From Proales similis (Eukaryota; Rotifera; Eurotatoria; Ploima; Proalidae): DNA of 64,000 nucleotides. The notes under the pieces are model-generated. The model was not told the DNA's origin and searched no databases. It saw nothing but the letters and a program-made list of their open reading frames with translations. The DNA lies in assembly GCA_019059635.1 (NCBI GenBank), contig JAGVRJ010000012.1, positions 186,001 through 250,000 on the forward strand. The letters are read 5' to 3'. Positions 20,561-30,888 of the stretch are shown here, one piece after another. The number at the start of each line of letters is the position of its first letter. Position 1 is the stretch's first letter. The position numbers and the translations under genes are program-made.

Positions 20561-21364
20561 GACGCCGGCCGGTCTCTTTCTTTCGTCCGCTCACGTTCAC
20601 AATTGAAAATACAGTCAAGCCGACCCAGTAGTTAAGAAGACCAAAGACAAATTAATTATCAAATGTTGTTTTATTCCAATTTTATTATTATTTACAATTC
20701 ACTCCATTTTTTTTAATTTTTCAAATTATCTGACAAATGTGATGAGTAAATAAAGTATCAAACCAGCAAAGTGAGCATGTGCGATTTCTCTATCAAAGGA
20801 CGACCAAAGACGGGTCGGCATCGGCGAACAGGAAAGCTTCTCGTCCGATCGGAAGATGTCGAATTTGCGCACCTGCATTTTTAGGCTTCGTTCACGGTTC
20901 ATCTGTTTGCAGTCTGAGTCATCATGGTTGAGTGGCAAAGGCTGCGATCAGATGCGAAAAGCAAAAGCGTCAAGCGGCTTAAATTCATAATGATCAGCGT
21001 GGTCGAAATGTGCCACAAGCCAGATCCAATCAGAGCCAGTTTCCCGATTTCTGCTACTTTGGACGCCCGCCAGAAAGAAAGCAGTTCAGCATTTAGTTCT
21101 TTATCTCTTTCAAGTATAAAAATAGATGAGAATGAAACATTTATGGATAATATGGTTCGGAGCCGAATATTTGGATGCTTAACGGCCACGCTAGATTGAA
21201 TGAAAGCCGACACAGATAGTACAAACAGGCGAAGGAAAACGGATTTAGCGCAAAAAGTTCGAATTTTACCGAAGCAGTGAGCAACACATGAGAAGCACAA
21301 CAACAATTAGCAGACAAACAAAGGCTGCTGTGCCGAGAACAGGGATCGTTTGCATGATTTGCAT
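20561..21364. other. Convergent intergenic with relic of a RING-gene exon
   Basis: This gap lies between the 3' ends of the disordered protein gene (plus) and PA-TM-RING copy 2 (minus). At 20847-20880 it carries a near copy of the copy-2 linker exon (see the separate entry). A 135-codon minus-strand open frame at 20899-21306 has no recognisable similarity and is not called. Confidence 0.55.
20847..20880 (-). pseudogene. Relic of the PA-TM-RING copy 2 linker exon
   Basis: The 34 bases here match 21983-22015 in the linker exon of PA-TM-RING copy 2 at about 30 positions, including a 19-base perfect core covering AATTTGCGCACCTGC. On the minus strand the relic would read MQVRKF, against MQVRKL in the gene. 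No neighbouring exons are found, so this looks like a decayed partial duplication. Confidence 0.6.
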
Positions 21365-22886
21365 TTAGAGCTCGACGGTTGTGAACTTGCCCTCGTTTGC
21401 GTTGTCAGTGTCTGTTTTATCTGGTGCGGCGGTTAGGTTGGCTGCAGTTGCTTGGACTGGCGGTGTCACTTCGTTCTCGACAACGTGGATGATTTGGTGC
21501 GCGGGCGAGCCATCTGCCGCACTCTCACCAGCACCTAGCACCTCTCTGCTTTGCACGAAGGCCGGATTGTTGACTGGTTCGGTATCGACCGAATCTCTCA
21601 GCTCATGCTCATTGCTTGAGACCACTTGGGCTCGTCGTCGGAACGGGCCGGCGAGCAGGCGTTCGAGAAAGCTCTTGGGCATGACCACCTCGATGTCGTA
21701 GGCCTTCAAGACATCTTGCTTGCACATTGGACACGAGTGTTGCGAGAGGAGCCACGTGTCAATGTCTTTGAGGTGAAAGTAGTGCCTTGGATCGAATGCG
21801 CTTTAGTTTAGCATTCAGACTCACACACAAGTCTGGCAGTCACTCACTTGCACGGCAGTTCGCGGACCTGGTCATTGACCTTGAACTGCTCAAGACAAAT
21901 GGGACACGTCTCGTCTAGCTCCTGCAAGTCAGTCGAGTCCATTACGTTTGTCGAATAGTCGAAAGACAAACAAGTCTCACCTGATCGGAAGGTTTCAATT
22001 TGCGCACCTGCATTTTACCTAGAGCCTTCATCGTCGCTCGTTTGGTTGCGAGCTAATTTGAGACGAGAATAATCAATGAGCGCACACAGACACAAGCTGC
22101 TCGAGATGTGAGTTCATACGTGCTCGCGATGATGTGCCTGGTTGAATCGGTAGCGTTGAACAAAGTAGACAATCATCCAGAGCAGAGTGATGAGCATCAC
22201 AAACGACAGAGTGACTGAGACAAAGAACAAGCTCGCTCTGGGCGGCAGTATGGACGTGTTGACCATGTCGACTTTCTCCTGCTCGATGTAAATGTAAGAG
22301 TCCATTTGTTCGATCGCAGATAGGAGAAGATCACCGGCGTCCTTGGTGACCAGAATGTTCACCATGGTCTCATCTTAAGTCGAATAGGAGAGAAGACAAG
22401 CGATAGAGAGCGAGCTCGACAACCAGAAGCACAAGGAGGAGGCCACTTACCTTGAGTGAGCATGGTGAACGCATGCTGTTCATAGTTGTGCACAATCAGA
22501 GCACTTGCGCCGCTTGAGCGAGCGACGCGCACCTTCTGATCAAATGGACACTCGCCTCGGCTGACGATCACCACGAACTTTCCGTTCACCTCAGGCATGT
22601 CCACGTAAGGGCTGCATCCGAAATAATTGTGTTCTTGAGTTTGATTATCATAGTCGAAGCTGACACTCTGAGGTCGAATTAGTTTGCCAAAGACGAGGCT
22701 GACGGGCGAGTTGAGGCCGTATATGGCCGAGTTGGTTAGTATGATCTGACTTAGCGAGCCGGTGATTCCCGAGTTGACTGCGTGCGTCAAATTCAGACGC
22801 GCCCACTTCTTGTAGATGTAGCCGGCGTCCGAATTGTTCACAAGCAGAGCAGCCATGGCCAGAATGATGCCACTTAATCTGAGCAT
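21365..22886 (-). CDS. PA-TM-RING E3 ubiquitin ligase (Goliath/RNF13-like), copy 2
   Basis: This is a second membrane RING ligase. Five exons are placed: 22886-22451, 22373-22120, 22052-21981, 21921-21848 and 21785-21365, giving 418 residues. A signal peptide opens the protein. The PA domain is well conserved (FVVIVSRGECPFDQKVRVARSSGA is its core, about residues 95-118). The TM segment (FFVSVTLSFVMLITLLWMIVYF) precedes the linker KALGKMQVRKLKPSDQ. The RING-H2 runs CPICLEQF, LPCKHYFH and CPMCKQDVLKAYD, as in Goliath and GRAIL. The cytoplasmic tail is acidic and Thr-rich. Goliath-type ligases act on endosomes and control recycling of membrane cargo. It is clearly a different branch from copy 1, as PA and RING sequences differ widely. 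Confidence 0.92.
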
Positions 22887-23772
22887 TTCTCAATTCGCTC
22901 ACTGTTCGTCTCTATTTTTTTTTGCTTTGTTTCTGTTTCCGACCTAGACGCTCCAAATGCAGCTGATCATTGAGGAAATCGATCAAATAGCCGCTTCGCT
23001 TGCCTCAGGATAATAATCTTGCAATAATGAAATGAGAAAAACAGATTAAATGATCAAAGAGAGTGAGGCGCAGAAAGAGATAGGGGACAGTCAAGAGAAG
23101 AGAGAGAGAGAGGAGAGACAGTTGAAGGGAATGAGGCAATAGACTGCTCCGCCTTGAGGCGGTGAAGCAAACTCGTTTGCTTGCAACGCCTTTCAAATTT
23201 CATAATTTCAAATTATTATTATTCCAAACGGAGCATTGGGAGCCCCAGCATATAATAAATATATATAACACACACACACACACAAGAAAGCGCTTTCCAT
23301 TCGATTATGTAAGCGGCAGATAAAAGCTAATAATAATTGAATCTGCTCAAAACAGCTGAACGATCACAAGTCCCTGGCGTCGGCTCGCCTTCTCAAGTGC
23401 TTGTCTGTCTCGCTGATTCCGCATTCCCCTTTCGTCTCGAGCTTGCAGTCTATCTGCTGTTTGGTCGATCCATTTAATCCGTCTCCCTAGGCCGCAATCG
23501 CGTCATTTCTTCTTCTTCAACTGCTCTCAACCTCGTTTTCTCCGGCTCGCTCACGTCTCTGTGCGTCGCCTTGCTTTTATTCTCATTCGCTATTCTTCTC
23601 TCTTTCTATTTCAATTTGGCGCTCTTGGCGAGGTTCTTTTGAGAACCGTTTTATATCTCGAAATTATGATCGCACCTTGACTACATTCGCCATTGTGTAA
23701 ACCATCTGATGAGAATGTTCTCTGCTCACCGCTGTGTTTCGATTAGATTTCCGTTACCTATCCTCTCCCTCC

Positions 23773-23817
<45 letters not shown>

Positions 23818-24563
23818 CTCTCTCTGCCTCTCTCTCTGCCTCTCTCTCTGCCTCTCTCTCTGCCTCTCTCTCTGCCTCTCTCTCTGCCTCTCTCTCTGCC
23901 TCTCTCTCTGCCTCTCTCTCTGCCTCTCTCTCTGCCTCTCTCTCTCTGCCTCTCTCTTTTACCTTTTACTTAATCTACCTCGTCTTTATTTCTGCCTGTC
24001 GCATTCAATTACGAAATCCCTTGAGAGCCATTATTTTGAACCAAGCATTACCAACAAGATGCAATTGGATTTCTTTTGTTCGTCAGTAATTTATAGCGGT
24101 AGAAATTCAATCGAAATCCAGTCGGTAGATCGCCTGGGTGCAATCGGCAATCTGTCAGCAGAACGTGTTACTCTATTTCACTGAAAAATCGAAATTCGTT
24201 TTGTTTTTAATTTCTCAACTCTCTGAATAATTGGTCAGAAATCAAAATGGGTTCCTTCTTTGGCCTTGACATTGTTCGATTGTGCTCTTGAACTCGAAGA
24301 TTATGATCTGGAACGAGCGCCAGAGTCGCGTTCACCCCAATTTCCAACGTTGATATTGTTCGGCTGGCTGTTGCGTGGCCTTGAATCATGGAATTGGTTT
24401 GTGTGGATAATATAGAGAGATCATATTTAATAGGCATTGTCAAATTTTATTATGCATTTCAGAGCGGCCAATAATTTGAGCTGCAGCAGCTCCCCGCCCA
24501 TTCTAAGGCATAGAAATAGTGGCCCAATACATATCCTTAACCTGACACACTGAAACTTTCAAA
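22887..24563. other. Intergenic, repeat-rich
   Basis: This 1.68-kb gap lies upstream of both PA-TM-RING copy 2 (minus) and the Cys-rich peptide (plus). It holds a purine-rich tract near 23095-23125, a CA run at about 23269-23284 and the 12-bp minisatellite at 23776-23960. No gene is recognised. Confidence 0.6.
23776..23960. repeat. CT microsatellite grading into a 12-bp minisatellite
   Basis: A CT dinucleotide run passes into about eleven to twelve perfect copies of the 12-base unit TGCCTCTCTCTC, ending near 23950. Lines 23821-23880 and 23881-23940 are identical 60-mers. The period is a multiple of three, so one strand translates into an artefactual LSAS repeat. Confidence 0.95.
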
Positions 24564-24806
24564 ATGAGATTCTTTTCCTTTATTCGAGTAATGGTCGGCC
24601 TTTTTCTGCTGCTCGGCTCCGCACTTGCCAATCCATTCGTGAAGCGCGATTTCGGACAATACGGATGTGGAAGCCGAGGACAATGTTGGACATGGTGTGA
24701 CGGAGGCGCAGGCTGGTGCTACACAGGCGAGACTTGTCGTTCTATTGGCCAATGCAATCCCAACCTTGAGTGCCAGCGGCCACGTTTCTGTAGCCACGAC
24801 TGGTAA
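24564..24806 (+). CDS. Small secreted 8-cysteine peptide
   Basis: This single-exon frame encodes 80 residues. The first about 22 form a clear signal peptide (VGLFLLLGSALA). A short propeptide-like stretch ends in a dibasic Lys-Arg at 27-28, so processing would leave a 52-residue mature peptide. It contains eight cysteines at 35, 41, 45, 52, 58, 64, 70 and 76, enough for four disulfides, with aromatic-rich spacers (CWTWC, WCYTG). From memory, small arthropod secreted peptides share a C-W-x-x-C, then W-C-Y-T pattern, but I cannot verify a family. It could be an antimicrobial, salivary, venom-like or signalling peptide; the sequence does not decide. AATAAA at 24910-24915 and an AT-rich leader support a real transcript. 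Confidence 0.75.
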   Translation: MRFFSFIRVMVGLFLLLGSALANPFVKRDFGQYGCGSRGQCWTWCDGGAGWCYTGETCRSIGQCNPNLECQRPRFCSHDW

Positions 24807-24999
24807 TTAAACAATTCTCCATCGAGCAGTTGCTCAGGAGATCTCAAAACTCCTGCCCTTGAAAGACTCGTCAAAGATGAATTTTCAGAGACGTTCAATT
24901 TCATTTGTGAATAAAATCTGTAAAACTCATTTGGTTTCAGTTTATTCGACAAATTAATGTGCTTAGCCAATCGGCTTAGCGAACTATGTTCTGTGCTTG

Positions 25000-25860
25000 T
25001 TAGTGAATGACTTCGGGGTCGGCATCAGAGAAATTCACGCTACGTTTCTTATCAATCTTGCTCAAGCTGGCCGTAACCGCAAGTGTTAAACTTTGGCAAT
25101 CACTGCAATCGGTCATGTCCACCGAGGCTCGCGGTGACCCCTTGGCGTGGCTTTTTGCTATCGCCGGCTCTTGTAGATCTATTTCAGGCTTTCTGGATTT
25201 CAGCTTTCTCAAGTAGTTGGAATTCCAAGCCGCCATAGCGCTTGCAAGCATTAAGATCAAAAAGCTAAGGGCAAACACGCCGATACAAAAATGATGCGAG
25301 TTGGCTGTTTTCAGAAGAAACTTGAAATGTGCCAGCCAGACTGTGGTTAAATCGCCCAGTATCGTCAGCTGAGTTGAACAGCCGCCGTCTGAGAAACGCT
25401 TCATAACCAAGAGTGCCTCAAAGTTGCCGATCAGCACGCTTTGCTTGTGCTTGAAAATCACAAAACTCAAATAATCGTAGTTTTCGGGTGAAGCTAAACT
25501 CAGACCGCTGATTTTCATGTCCGACGGACAACCATAGAAAAAGGCCAAGATTGGAACTTGATTGATTGAACTCGATTGCACCAGTTTGGTCTGATTTTGA
25601 TTCTTGTCGCAGTTTACGTTGATCTCAAACGCAAGGCCGTCATTTTTGCCGCGAAAAGACGCAAGTCCAAATGTTAATTTGACCATATGATCGTCCAACT
25701 TGACATGTTGATCTTGGCCAAGTTTCGAGTCATTGACCAAAACGTTGCAGCTCAGCGTGCTTCGATTTCGATTTGCCTGCAGCGGATATGCTTGCGTTGT
25801 TATGAGGAAAACAGCCAGAATCGGAATGGCTAATTTTGTTGGCGTTGATGAATGCTTCAT
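25000..25860 (-). CDS. Orphan type I membrane protein
   Basis: I do not recognise this protein. A single exon encodes 286 residues. The ATG at 25860 is chosen because it places a signal peptide (LAIPILAVFLITTQAYP) at the N-terminus; an upstream in-frame TTG would not. The ectodomain of about 180 residues carries N-x-S/T sites and five or so cysteines. A single TM segment (FCIGVFALSFLILMLASAMAAW) lies near residues 205-227. A basic cytoplasmic tail of about 60 residues ends in a Ser- and Asp-rich stretch. It lies 289 bases downstream of the LRR gene in the same direction. Like that gene it is intronless and uses more A/T-ending codons than the housekeeping genes nearby. It may be lineage specific. 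Confidence 0.65.
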   Translation of the reverse strand: MKHSSTPTKLAIPILAVFLITTQAYPLQANRNRSTLSCNVLVNDSKLGQDQHVKLDDHMVKLTFGLASFRGKNDGLAFEINVNCDKNQNQTKLVQSSSINQVPILAFFYGCPSDMKISGLSLASPENYDYLSFVIFKHKQSVLIGNFEALLVMKRFSDGGCSTQLTILGDLTTVWLAHFKFLLKTANSHHFCIGVFALSFLILMLASAMAAWNSNYLRKLKSRKPEIDLQEPAIAKSHAKGSPRASVDMTDCSDCQSLTLAVTASLSKIDKKRSVNFSDADPEVIH

Positions 25861-26149
25861 TCCGAACTGGCTGCTTTCGAGCCTTGACCGACCGAAGAGC
25901 GAAGCTCTGCCAAACAAAGGTCAACGATGAAGGAAAAGCGCATTTGTGGGCAGCTGCTTTTTATCGGCACCAAAGCGACCGTTATCTTCTAATTAAACAA
26001 TTCTTCTCCAGAAAACGTTTAAATCAGAAATTCAGTTGTGGATAATTAAAAAGAAAAGAATTGGAAAAAGAAAAGGAGAATAAGAAAAAAAAAGATAACG
26101 AGGAATAGAAAAAGATACGGGTCAATTATGCGGTTTCAGCAGGTTTACT

Positions 26150-28390
26150 TCAAATTTTGACTAAAGAAACACATTTGTCCAAAAAATCGAGTGCCTGTGC
26201 GGGATACAACAGATTGAGAAGAACGTTCGCTCTGAGATACTTCAAAGTCAGCCAACAGTCAAGTGGCCCGGACCAAAAGATCAAAAGCGAGTCGTAGAAG
26301 AGACCAGCCACGTTGGCCTTCTGAAGACGATGCTCGAGCGGAGGAAGCAAGTCGAGGAGCTGATCGAGCGAAATCTGGCCCGGCTCGATATGGAGCCTTC
26401 TCAGGTCTTTCAGATGCGCAAATGACTGGTCCACTACGAGCCGGTTGTTCTGGACATCGATCTGGGTCAGTTTATGCAGCGACTTGAGACTCGCCATCGC
26501 GGATATGTTGTTTCCGGCCACAAGCAGCTTTTCTAGAATCTCAAGCTGCTCAATCGCCCGGACAGATCTGACCCGGTTTCCGCGAACATCCAGATTCTTG
26601 AGATATTTCAAGTCGGCCACCACGTCGACCGATTCGATCTGGTTGTTGGCCACATACAATCGAGATATCCGCTTCGCCTGTCGAACGAACTCGATCGAAC
26701 TCAGATGATTGTTGGCCAAATCGATATTAAGAAGACTGGTCCACTGAGAACTGGACACAATGGCTCTTATTCGATTGTGGGCCAATCTAAGGACTCGGAT
26801 GTATTTGAGATTCCTGAGACATTCTATATCTGTGATTTGGTTGTTGTCGGCGTAAATATTCCGTAGCTCAGATAGTCGGCAAAGTGGCTCAATAGAGCGC
26901 AGCATGTTGTTATTGATCTCCAGTGTCGTAAGCTGGTTGCAGGGTGCAAGTGCATCAACGGACGACAGCAGATTGTAGCTCACGTCAAGAATATTCAGTC
27001 GACAAGTCTTGGGAACCACGAGCTGTGTGAGGCGGTTATAGGACAAGTTGAAGTTCTGAACCGCAGAGAAGCCGTCCAGGCTATGAATTGTGTGTATTTG
27101 ATTGTGTGAAAAGTACACTTGTTCCAAACTTGGAAACCTATTTGGAAAGTCAAGGCTCCTTATCCGGTTATTTCTCAGATCCAAATATTGCAGTCTGATT
27201 AGATGCTTCAAACATTCGACTGATTTGATAGAATTATGGCTAGCCGCTATAACCGACAGAAGAGTCAAATTGCAGAGGAAATCCAACTCATCGAGCTTGC
27301 TATTCTCCACATTCAATATTCTGAGTGCTTTACTCAAACTCAAGTCATTCAATTTCTTGACTAGATTATAACCGGCTATAAATCGCTGAATCGAAAAGAA
27401 ATCTCCCCGGGCGCTCTCTATTGAGTTATCAGAAATAGATAAGTGGTACACTTGCGGCCAGTTGAGCCATTCAGGCGCCTTCCCGATGTGATTTCTATGT
27501 AATTTCACCAATTCCAAATTAGACATATTAGCTAACGAATCAATAGACTCGATCCGATTGAAGCTAAGGTCAATTATTCTTAAATTAGAGTTTGCCGATA
27601 AGCAGTCTACTTTGCGTAGACGATTTAGATTAGCAAGCAGTTGTTTGAGTGAAAGAAGCGAGCAGATTCCGCCCAACGTTTGTAGTTGATTTGAAAATAT
27701 ACTAAAATCGGTAAGGTTTCTGGAATCAGGCAATTTACCAAACAGACGGATTCTGTTATTGTGAATTCGTAGCTCAGAGAGGCTCTTGAGACCCCACAGG
27801 TTTCTGATCGCTTGAATTCGATTGTCATTCGCGATCAACACCCGCAGGCTTTGCAGTCCCGCCAGTGGCTCCAGTGACTTGATTCTATTGCTTGAAAGTA
27901 ATAGCCTTCGAAGAGACGGCAAATCGGCCAGTCCGTTGACACTTTCTAGTTGATTGCGCTCCATGCTGATCTCTTCGAGATATGGCAGTGACCTGAGGCC
28001 GCGTAGGCTTCGAATCGGATTTAAATTAACCACCAGATAGGTTAAATTTTTCAACTTCCACATGCATTCGAGGTCTCTAAGCTGGCCCGCTCTGATCACC
28101 AACCTTTGGAGGCTAGCGAGCTCGCACAGAGGATCGATGCGTGTATCGTTCACGTGCGAAAGATATATCGCACTGGCTGCAATTAATGCTCCGATGCCCT
28201 TAAAATCGACCGGGTTATTTAAAGTGAGATATGTGCTCATTTCAAAAGGCCGCCAGTCGAACTCCGCCATCAAGCAGCCGAGCAGTGCAGAGAAGAATGT
28301 CAACACAGAAGAATATCTTGAGAAATGCATCTCTATTACACTCCAGATTTCAATTCGCAGTTTTTCGGCCTGTTTCTCGCTTGTTCTCAT
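26150..28390 (-). CDS. Giant SDS22-type leucine-rich repeat protein, probably secreted
   Basis: A single-exon frame of 746 codons. Initiation at the inner ATG (28330, residue 21) gives a good signal peptide (YSSVLTFFSALLGCLMA), so the mature protein is probably secreted; the outer ATG is at 28390. From about residue 85 to 690 it is an almost uninterrupted array of about 27 repeats of 22 residues. A typical unit is LAGLQSLRVLIANDNRIQAI, the pattern of SDS22 and bacterial internalin LRRs. There are no Cys caps, no Ig or TM region after the array, and no GPI-like tail. The C-terminal 60 residues (starting LLDLLPPLEHRLQ) are unlike an LRR. Base composition looks richer in A+T than the neighbours. 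The function is unknown; binding or structural roles are typical for extracellular LRRs. Confidence 0.8.
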   Translation of the reverse strand: MRTSEKQAEKLRIEIWSVIEMHFSRYSSVLTFFSALLGCLMAEFDWRPFEMSTYLTLNNPVDFKGIGALIAASAIYLSHVNDTRIDPLCELASLQRLVIRAGQLRDLECMWKLKNLTYLVVNLNPIRSLRGLRSLPYLEEISMERNQLESVNGLADLPSLRRLLLSSNRIKSLEPLAGLQSLRVLIANDNRIQAIRNLWGLKSLSELRIHNNRIRLFGKLPDSRNLTDFSIFSNQLQTLGGICSLLSLKQLLANLNRLRKVDCLSANSNLRIIDLSFNRIESIDSLANMSNLELVKLHRNHIGKAPEWLNWPQVYHLSISDNSIESARGDFFSIQRFIAGYNLVKKLNDLSLSKALRILNVENSKLDELDFLCNLTLLSVIAASHNSIKSVECLKHLIRLQYLDLRNNRIRSLDFPNRFPSLEQVYFSHNQIHTIHSLDGFSAVQNFNLSYNRLTQLVVPKTCRLNILDVSYNLLSSVDALAPCNQLTTLEINNNMLRSIEPLCRLSELRNIYADNNQITDIECLRNLKYIRVLRLAHNRIRAIVSSSQWTSLLNIDLANNHLSSIEFVRQAKRISRLYVANNQIESVDVVADLKYLKNLDVRGNRVRSVRAIEQLEILEKLLVAGNNISAMASLKSLHKLTQIDVQNNRLVVDQSFAHLKDLRRLHIEPGQISLDQLLDLLPPLEHRLQKANVAGLFYDSLLIFWSGPLDCWLTLKYLRANVLLNLLYPAQALDFLDKCVSLVKI

Positions 28391-29432
28391 CCCTTAAAAA
28401 GAGAAGCCGCATTTTGAGATGATATGCGCTCGTGCGTGCACTCTCGACAGAAATCAGCAAATTATTTCATAAATTTAAATCATCTATTTAACGCAAGTCT
28501 ATTGTGTTTGGGCACGTTGTCTTGTTTGCCTTATAGCCTGCCCAGCCTCTAGTTGGCTCAATCGACATTAAAGAAGCGTTTTAAATTGATGAGCATCCAT
28601 TTTGCAGGTCGAAAGTGAAATTTGAGAATTGGCATTGAGCGCACGTTGCATCTAATCAGATTTGCTCAACTGCGCACATTTGACAGGCTTATGCAATTGC
28701 CGAGCGCCGATAAGTATCTGTGTCCCGAGGCTAGACGATGGACAGAGCGAACGAGGCAGCGCTCTATTGTTCGATTGTTTGTTTGTTTGTTTTTTTTGAA
28801 GGACGAAGCGAGAGTGGCGAGCATTCGTGTTTAATTGTTCGTCACAGAAATGTCTGAATCGATCAATTAGAGTGTAGGCAATCTATGCATCCCTAAAGCG
28901 CCCAAGAACAAAGCGCACACAAGCCCCGAGGCGATGAGCCCAGCCAGAGGTGATCGACAGATAAGCCTCTGCTCGCCTAGATAGCAATCAGCTGGCAATC
29001 GCCTGTCCACCCTCCTCCTCCTTTAATTCGCGCCAGCCCGCTCTTTTCCTAGGCATCTCGTCCCGTCTCTCTTCTTCTCGGCCTCTCTTTCTCTCTCAAT
29101 TCATTTGCTGCTTTATTCGAGCGAGTAAAAATGCATTCGACTTTAAAAAGGACATTCAAAGACTCTCTAGTGACTTAAAAAAAAGCGAAACTTAAAAAGC
29201 AAACAAAAACAAAAAGGCCGAATTCATTCGCCCAGACCGATTGGCGAACAGAGGCCGTCCTTGAAAAATGCAAATGCTGACTGAATGTTGAAGGGACAGC
29301 GTTTGCACCATTTTTAGCTTCTACTTGTGTACCATGCTGTCGTGTTGCTTTATACAGAGATGTGTGTGTGTTCAAGTATAAATTAAGATAAAACAAGATG
29401 AACTGTGTTGTTGTTGTTGTTTTGATGTGGCC
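28391..29432. other. Intergenic LRR - Distal-less
   Basis: This 1.04-kb gap between two minus-strand genes holds the LRR promoter and the homeobox 3' region. A TTG/GTT run at about 29405-29421 abuts the homeobox stop codon. No other gene is evident. Confidence 0.6.
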
Positions 29433-30888
29433 TCAAAGATTCGAATTCCAGCCGTGGCCCATCTCATAGGAATAGGGCGAGTAGGCAGCGTTTGATGGCG
29501 TCGGATAAAATCCATAACTGCCGTAGCCAGGATAGCCGTAGCCGTTGGACGAGATGCCAGGCGAAGAGGCCGACAGTGGGGGCTGCATTGCACAAGCGTT
29601 CGACGAGTAAGTGTAAGAGGAGCCGGTCGGATAAGCGATCGGAGTGTATTTTTCCGGCATGGGGTAGTAAGGGGAGCAGTATGAGGCCGACTGCTCGGCG
29701 CTAATCGCCGCTTGAGATTCAATACTGATTCGTTCGTTTTGATCGTAAACGCCTGCTAAGGCCTGGCCTGCGCTGTGGACAGCAGCAGTCGGAGCTGGAA
29801 ATTGCTGCGTTGACGTATTGAACGACAAACTGCTGAACTCGGTCGGCTCTGAGGTCGACAGCGACTTGGGTGTCATAAACACTGACCCGCTGTCGTCAGC
29901 TGCTATGGCGCCCTGCACACTCGTCTCTTCGATTTTCTCTTCCTCTTTAACAGCGGCCGGCTCGTCCTCGTACGACGATGACGCGTTCAATATCGAACTA
30001 TTCTCTTCAGTTTTTAGCGACATTGCTGGCGAATGCATTGCGCCCAGACTGTTCTCGTCCACATCGGCCAATGTGTCAGGCGACTGGTCGTCTGTCGCGT
30101 TCGGTGTTTTTTGTTGTTTGCTGAGCATCTTCTTGTACTTGGATCGTTTGTTCTGAAACCATATTTTGACCTTATGAAGAGCAAATTCTTTAGAGATGGT
30201 GTCAACAAAGATTAAGAAGAAGAAGAAGAGAAAGGAAGGCAGAGAGAGAGAGAAAAGGAAAAGCGCATGTGAAGCTTTAATCTTGCGTCGACCCAGCGGT
30301 CAAGAGTTACGCAACACGGCGACTTTGAACGGCGAGAAAAGGACAGTCACTCTGATAAGATCGTTATCAACGCACCTGTGTCTGCGTGAGTCCAAGCGAG
30401 GCGGCGAGTTCGGCGCGCTCGGGTAGCGCTAGGTACTGCTTGCGTTGGAAAATTCTATTCAATTGAATTAGGTTACAGCTTGTGTAGATTGTGCGCGGCT
30501 TTCTGATCTTCTTCGGCTTTCCGTTCGCGTTCGTTCGTCTAACTGTGCCGGCTGAGCTGCGCTCCGGCTCGCAGGCGTTCAATGGTTTCGGTTCGGCCTC
30601 GCCGACCTTGGACGGGTTGAAGCTCGAATGCTGGGCGTGGAAAAACACTTGTGGCAAAACACTGGGCGAACTGGACGCTGAAGAGGAGGAAAATGAAGAG
30701 CACGAGCTCAGGTGTGCCGGCTCGGACGAATAGGAGCCGTAGGGATATGTGGGAATCGGACCGGTTGGCATCGACTGATGATAGGGCGCCACCAGGCCCG
30801 GCTTGTAGAATGAATCGAACGGCGTGGAGTAAAGCTCGGACGAGTCCTTGTCGCTCGGCTCTTCCATCATCCTGCCCATTTGATACAT
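29433..30888 (-). CDS. Dll: Distal-less (Dlx) homeobox transcription factor
   Basis: Distal-less is the homeodomain regulator of distal appendage and neural fates. Two exons (30888-30376 and 30170-29433) give 416 residues. The homeodomain starts in exon 1 ([20 protein letters not shown], then [22 protein letters not shown]) and continues in exon 2 ([14 protein letters not shown]). The 205-base intron falls exactly between Gln44 and Val45 of the homeodomain, the position shared by Dlx genes. The exon 1 N-terminal region is Ser/Pro/Tyr-rich. The exon 2 tail contains Tyr- and Gly-rich stretches ([16 protein letters not shown]) as in arthropod Dll. Sequence outside the homeodomain is divergent. 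Two kilobases of non-coding DNA upstream presumably hold enhancers. Confidence 0.96.

Noticed and set aside
20899-21306. 135-codon minus-strand frame
   Set aside because: No ATG context, domain or similarity that I recognise; it overlaps the likely 3' region of PA-TM-RING copy 2.
23814-23950. Regular repeats considered as a CRISPR-like array
   Set aside because: Contiguous 12-bp units without spacers in an animal genome; a simple minisatellite.
23709-24089. Plus-strand open frame translating to a long LSAS repeat
   Set aside because: It is the 12-bp minisatellite read in frame; there is no start context or similarity.
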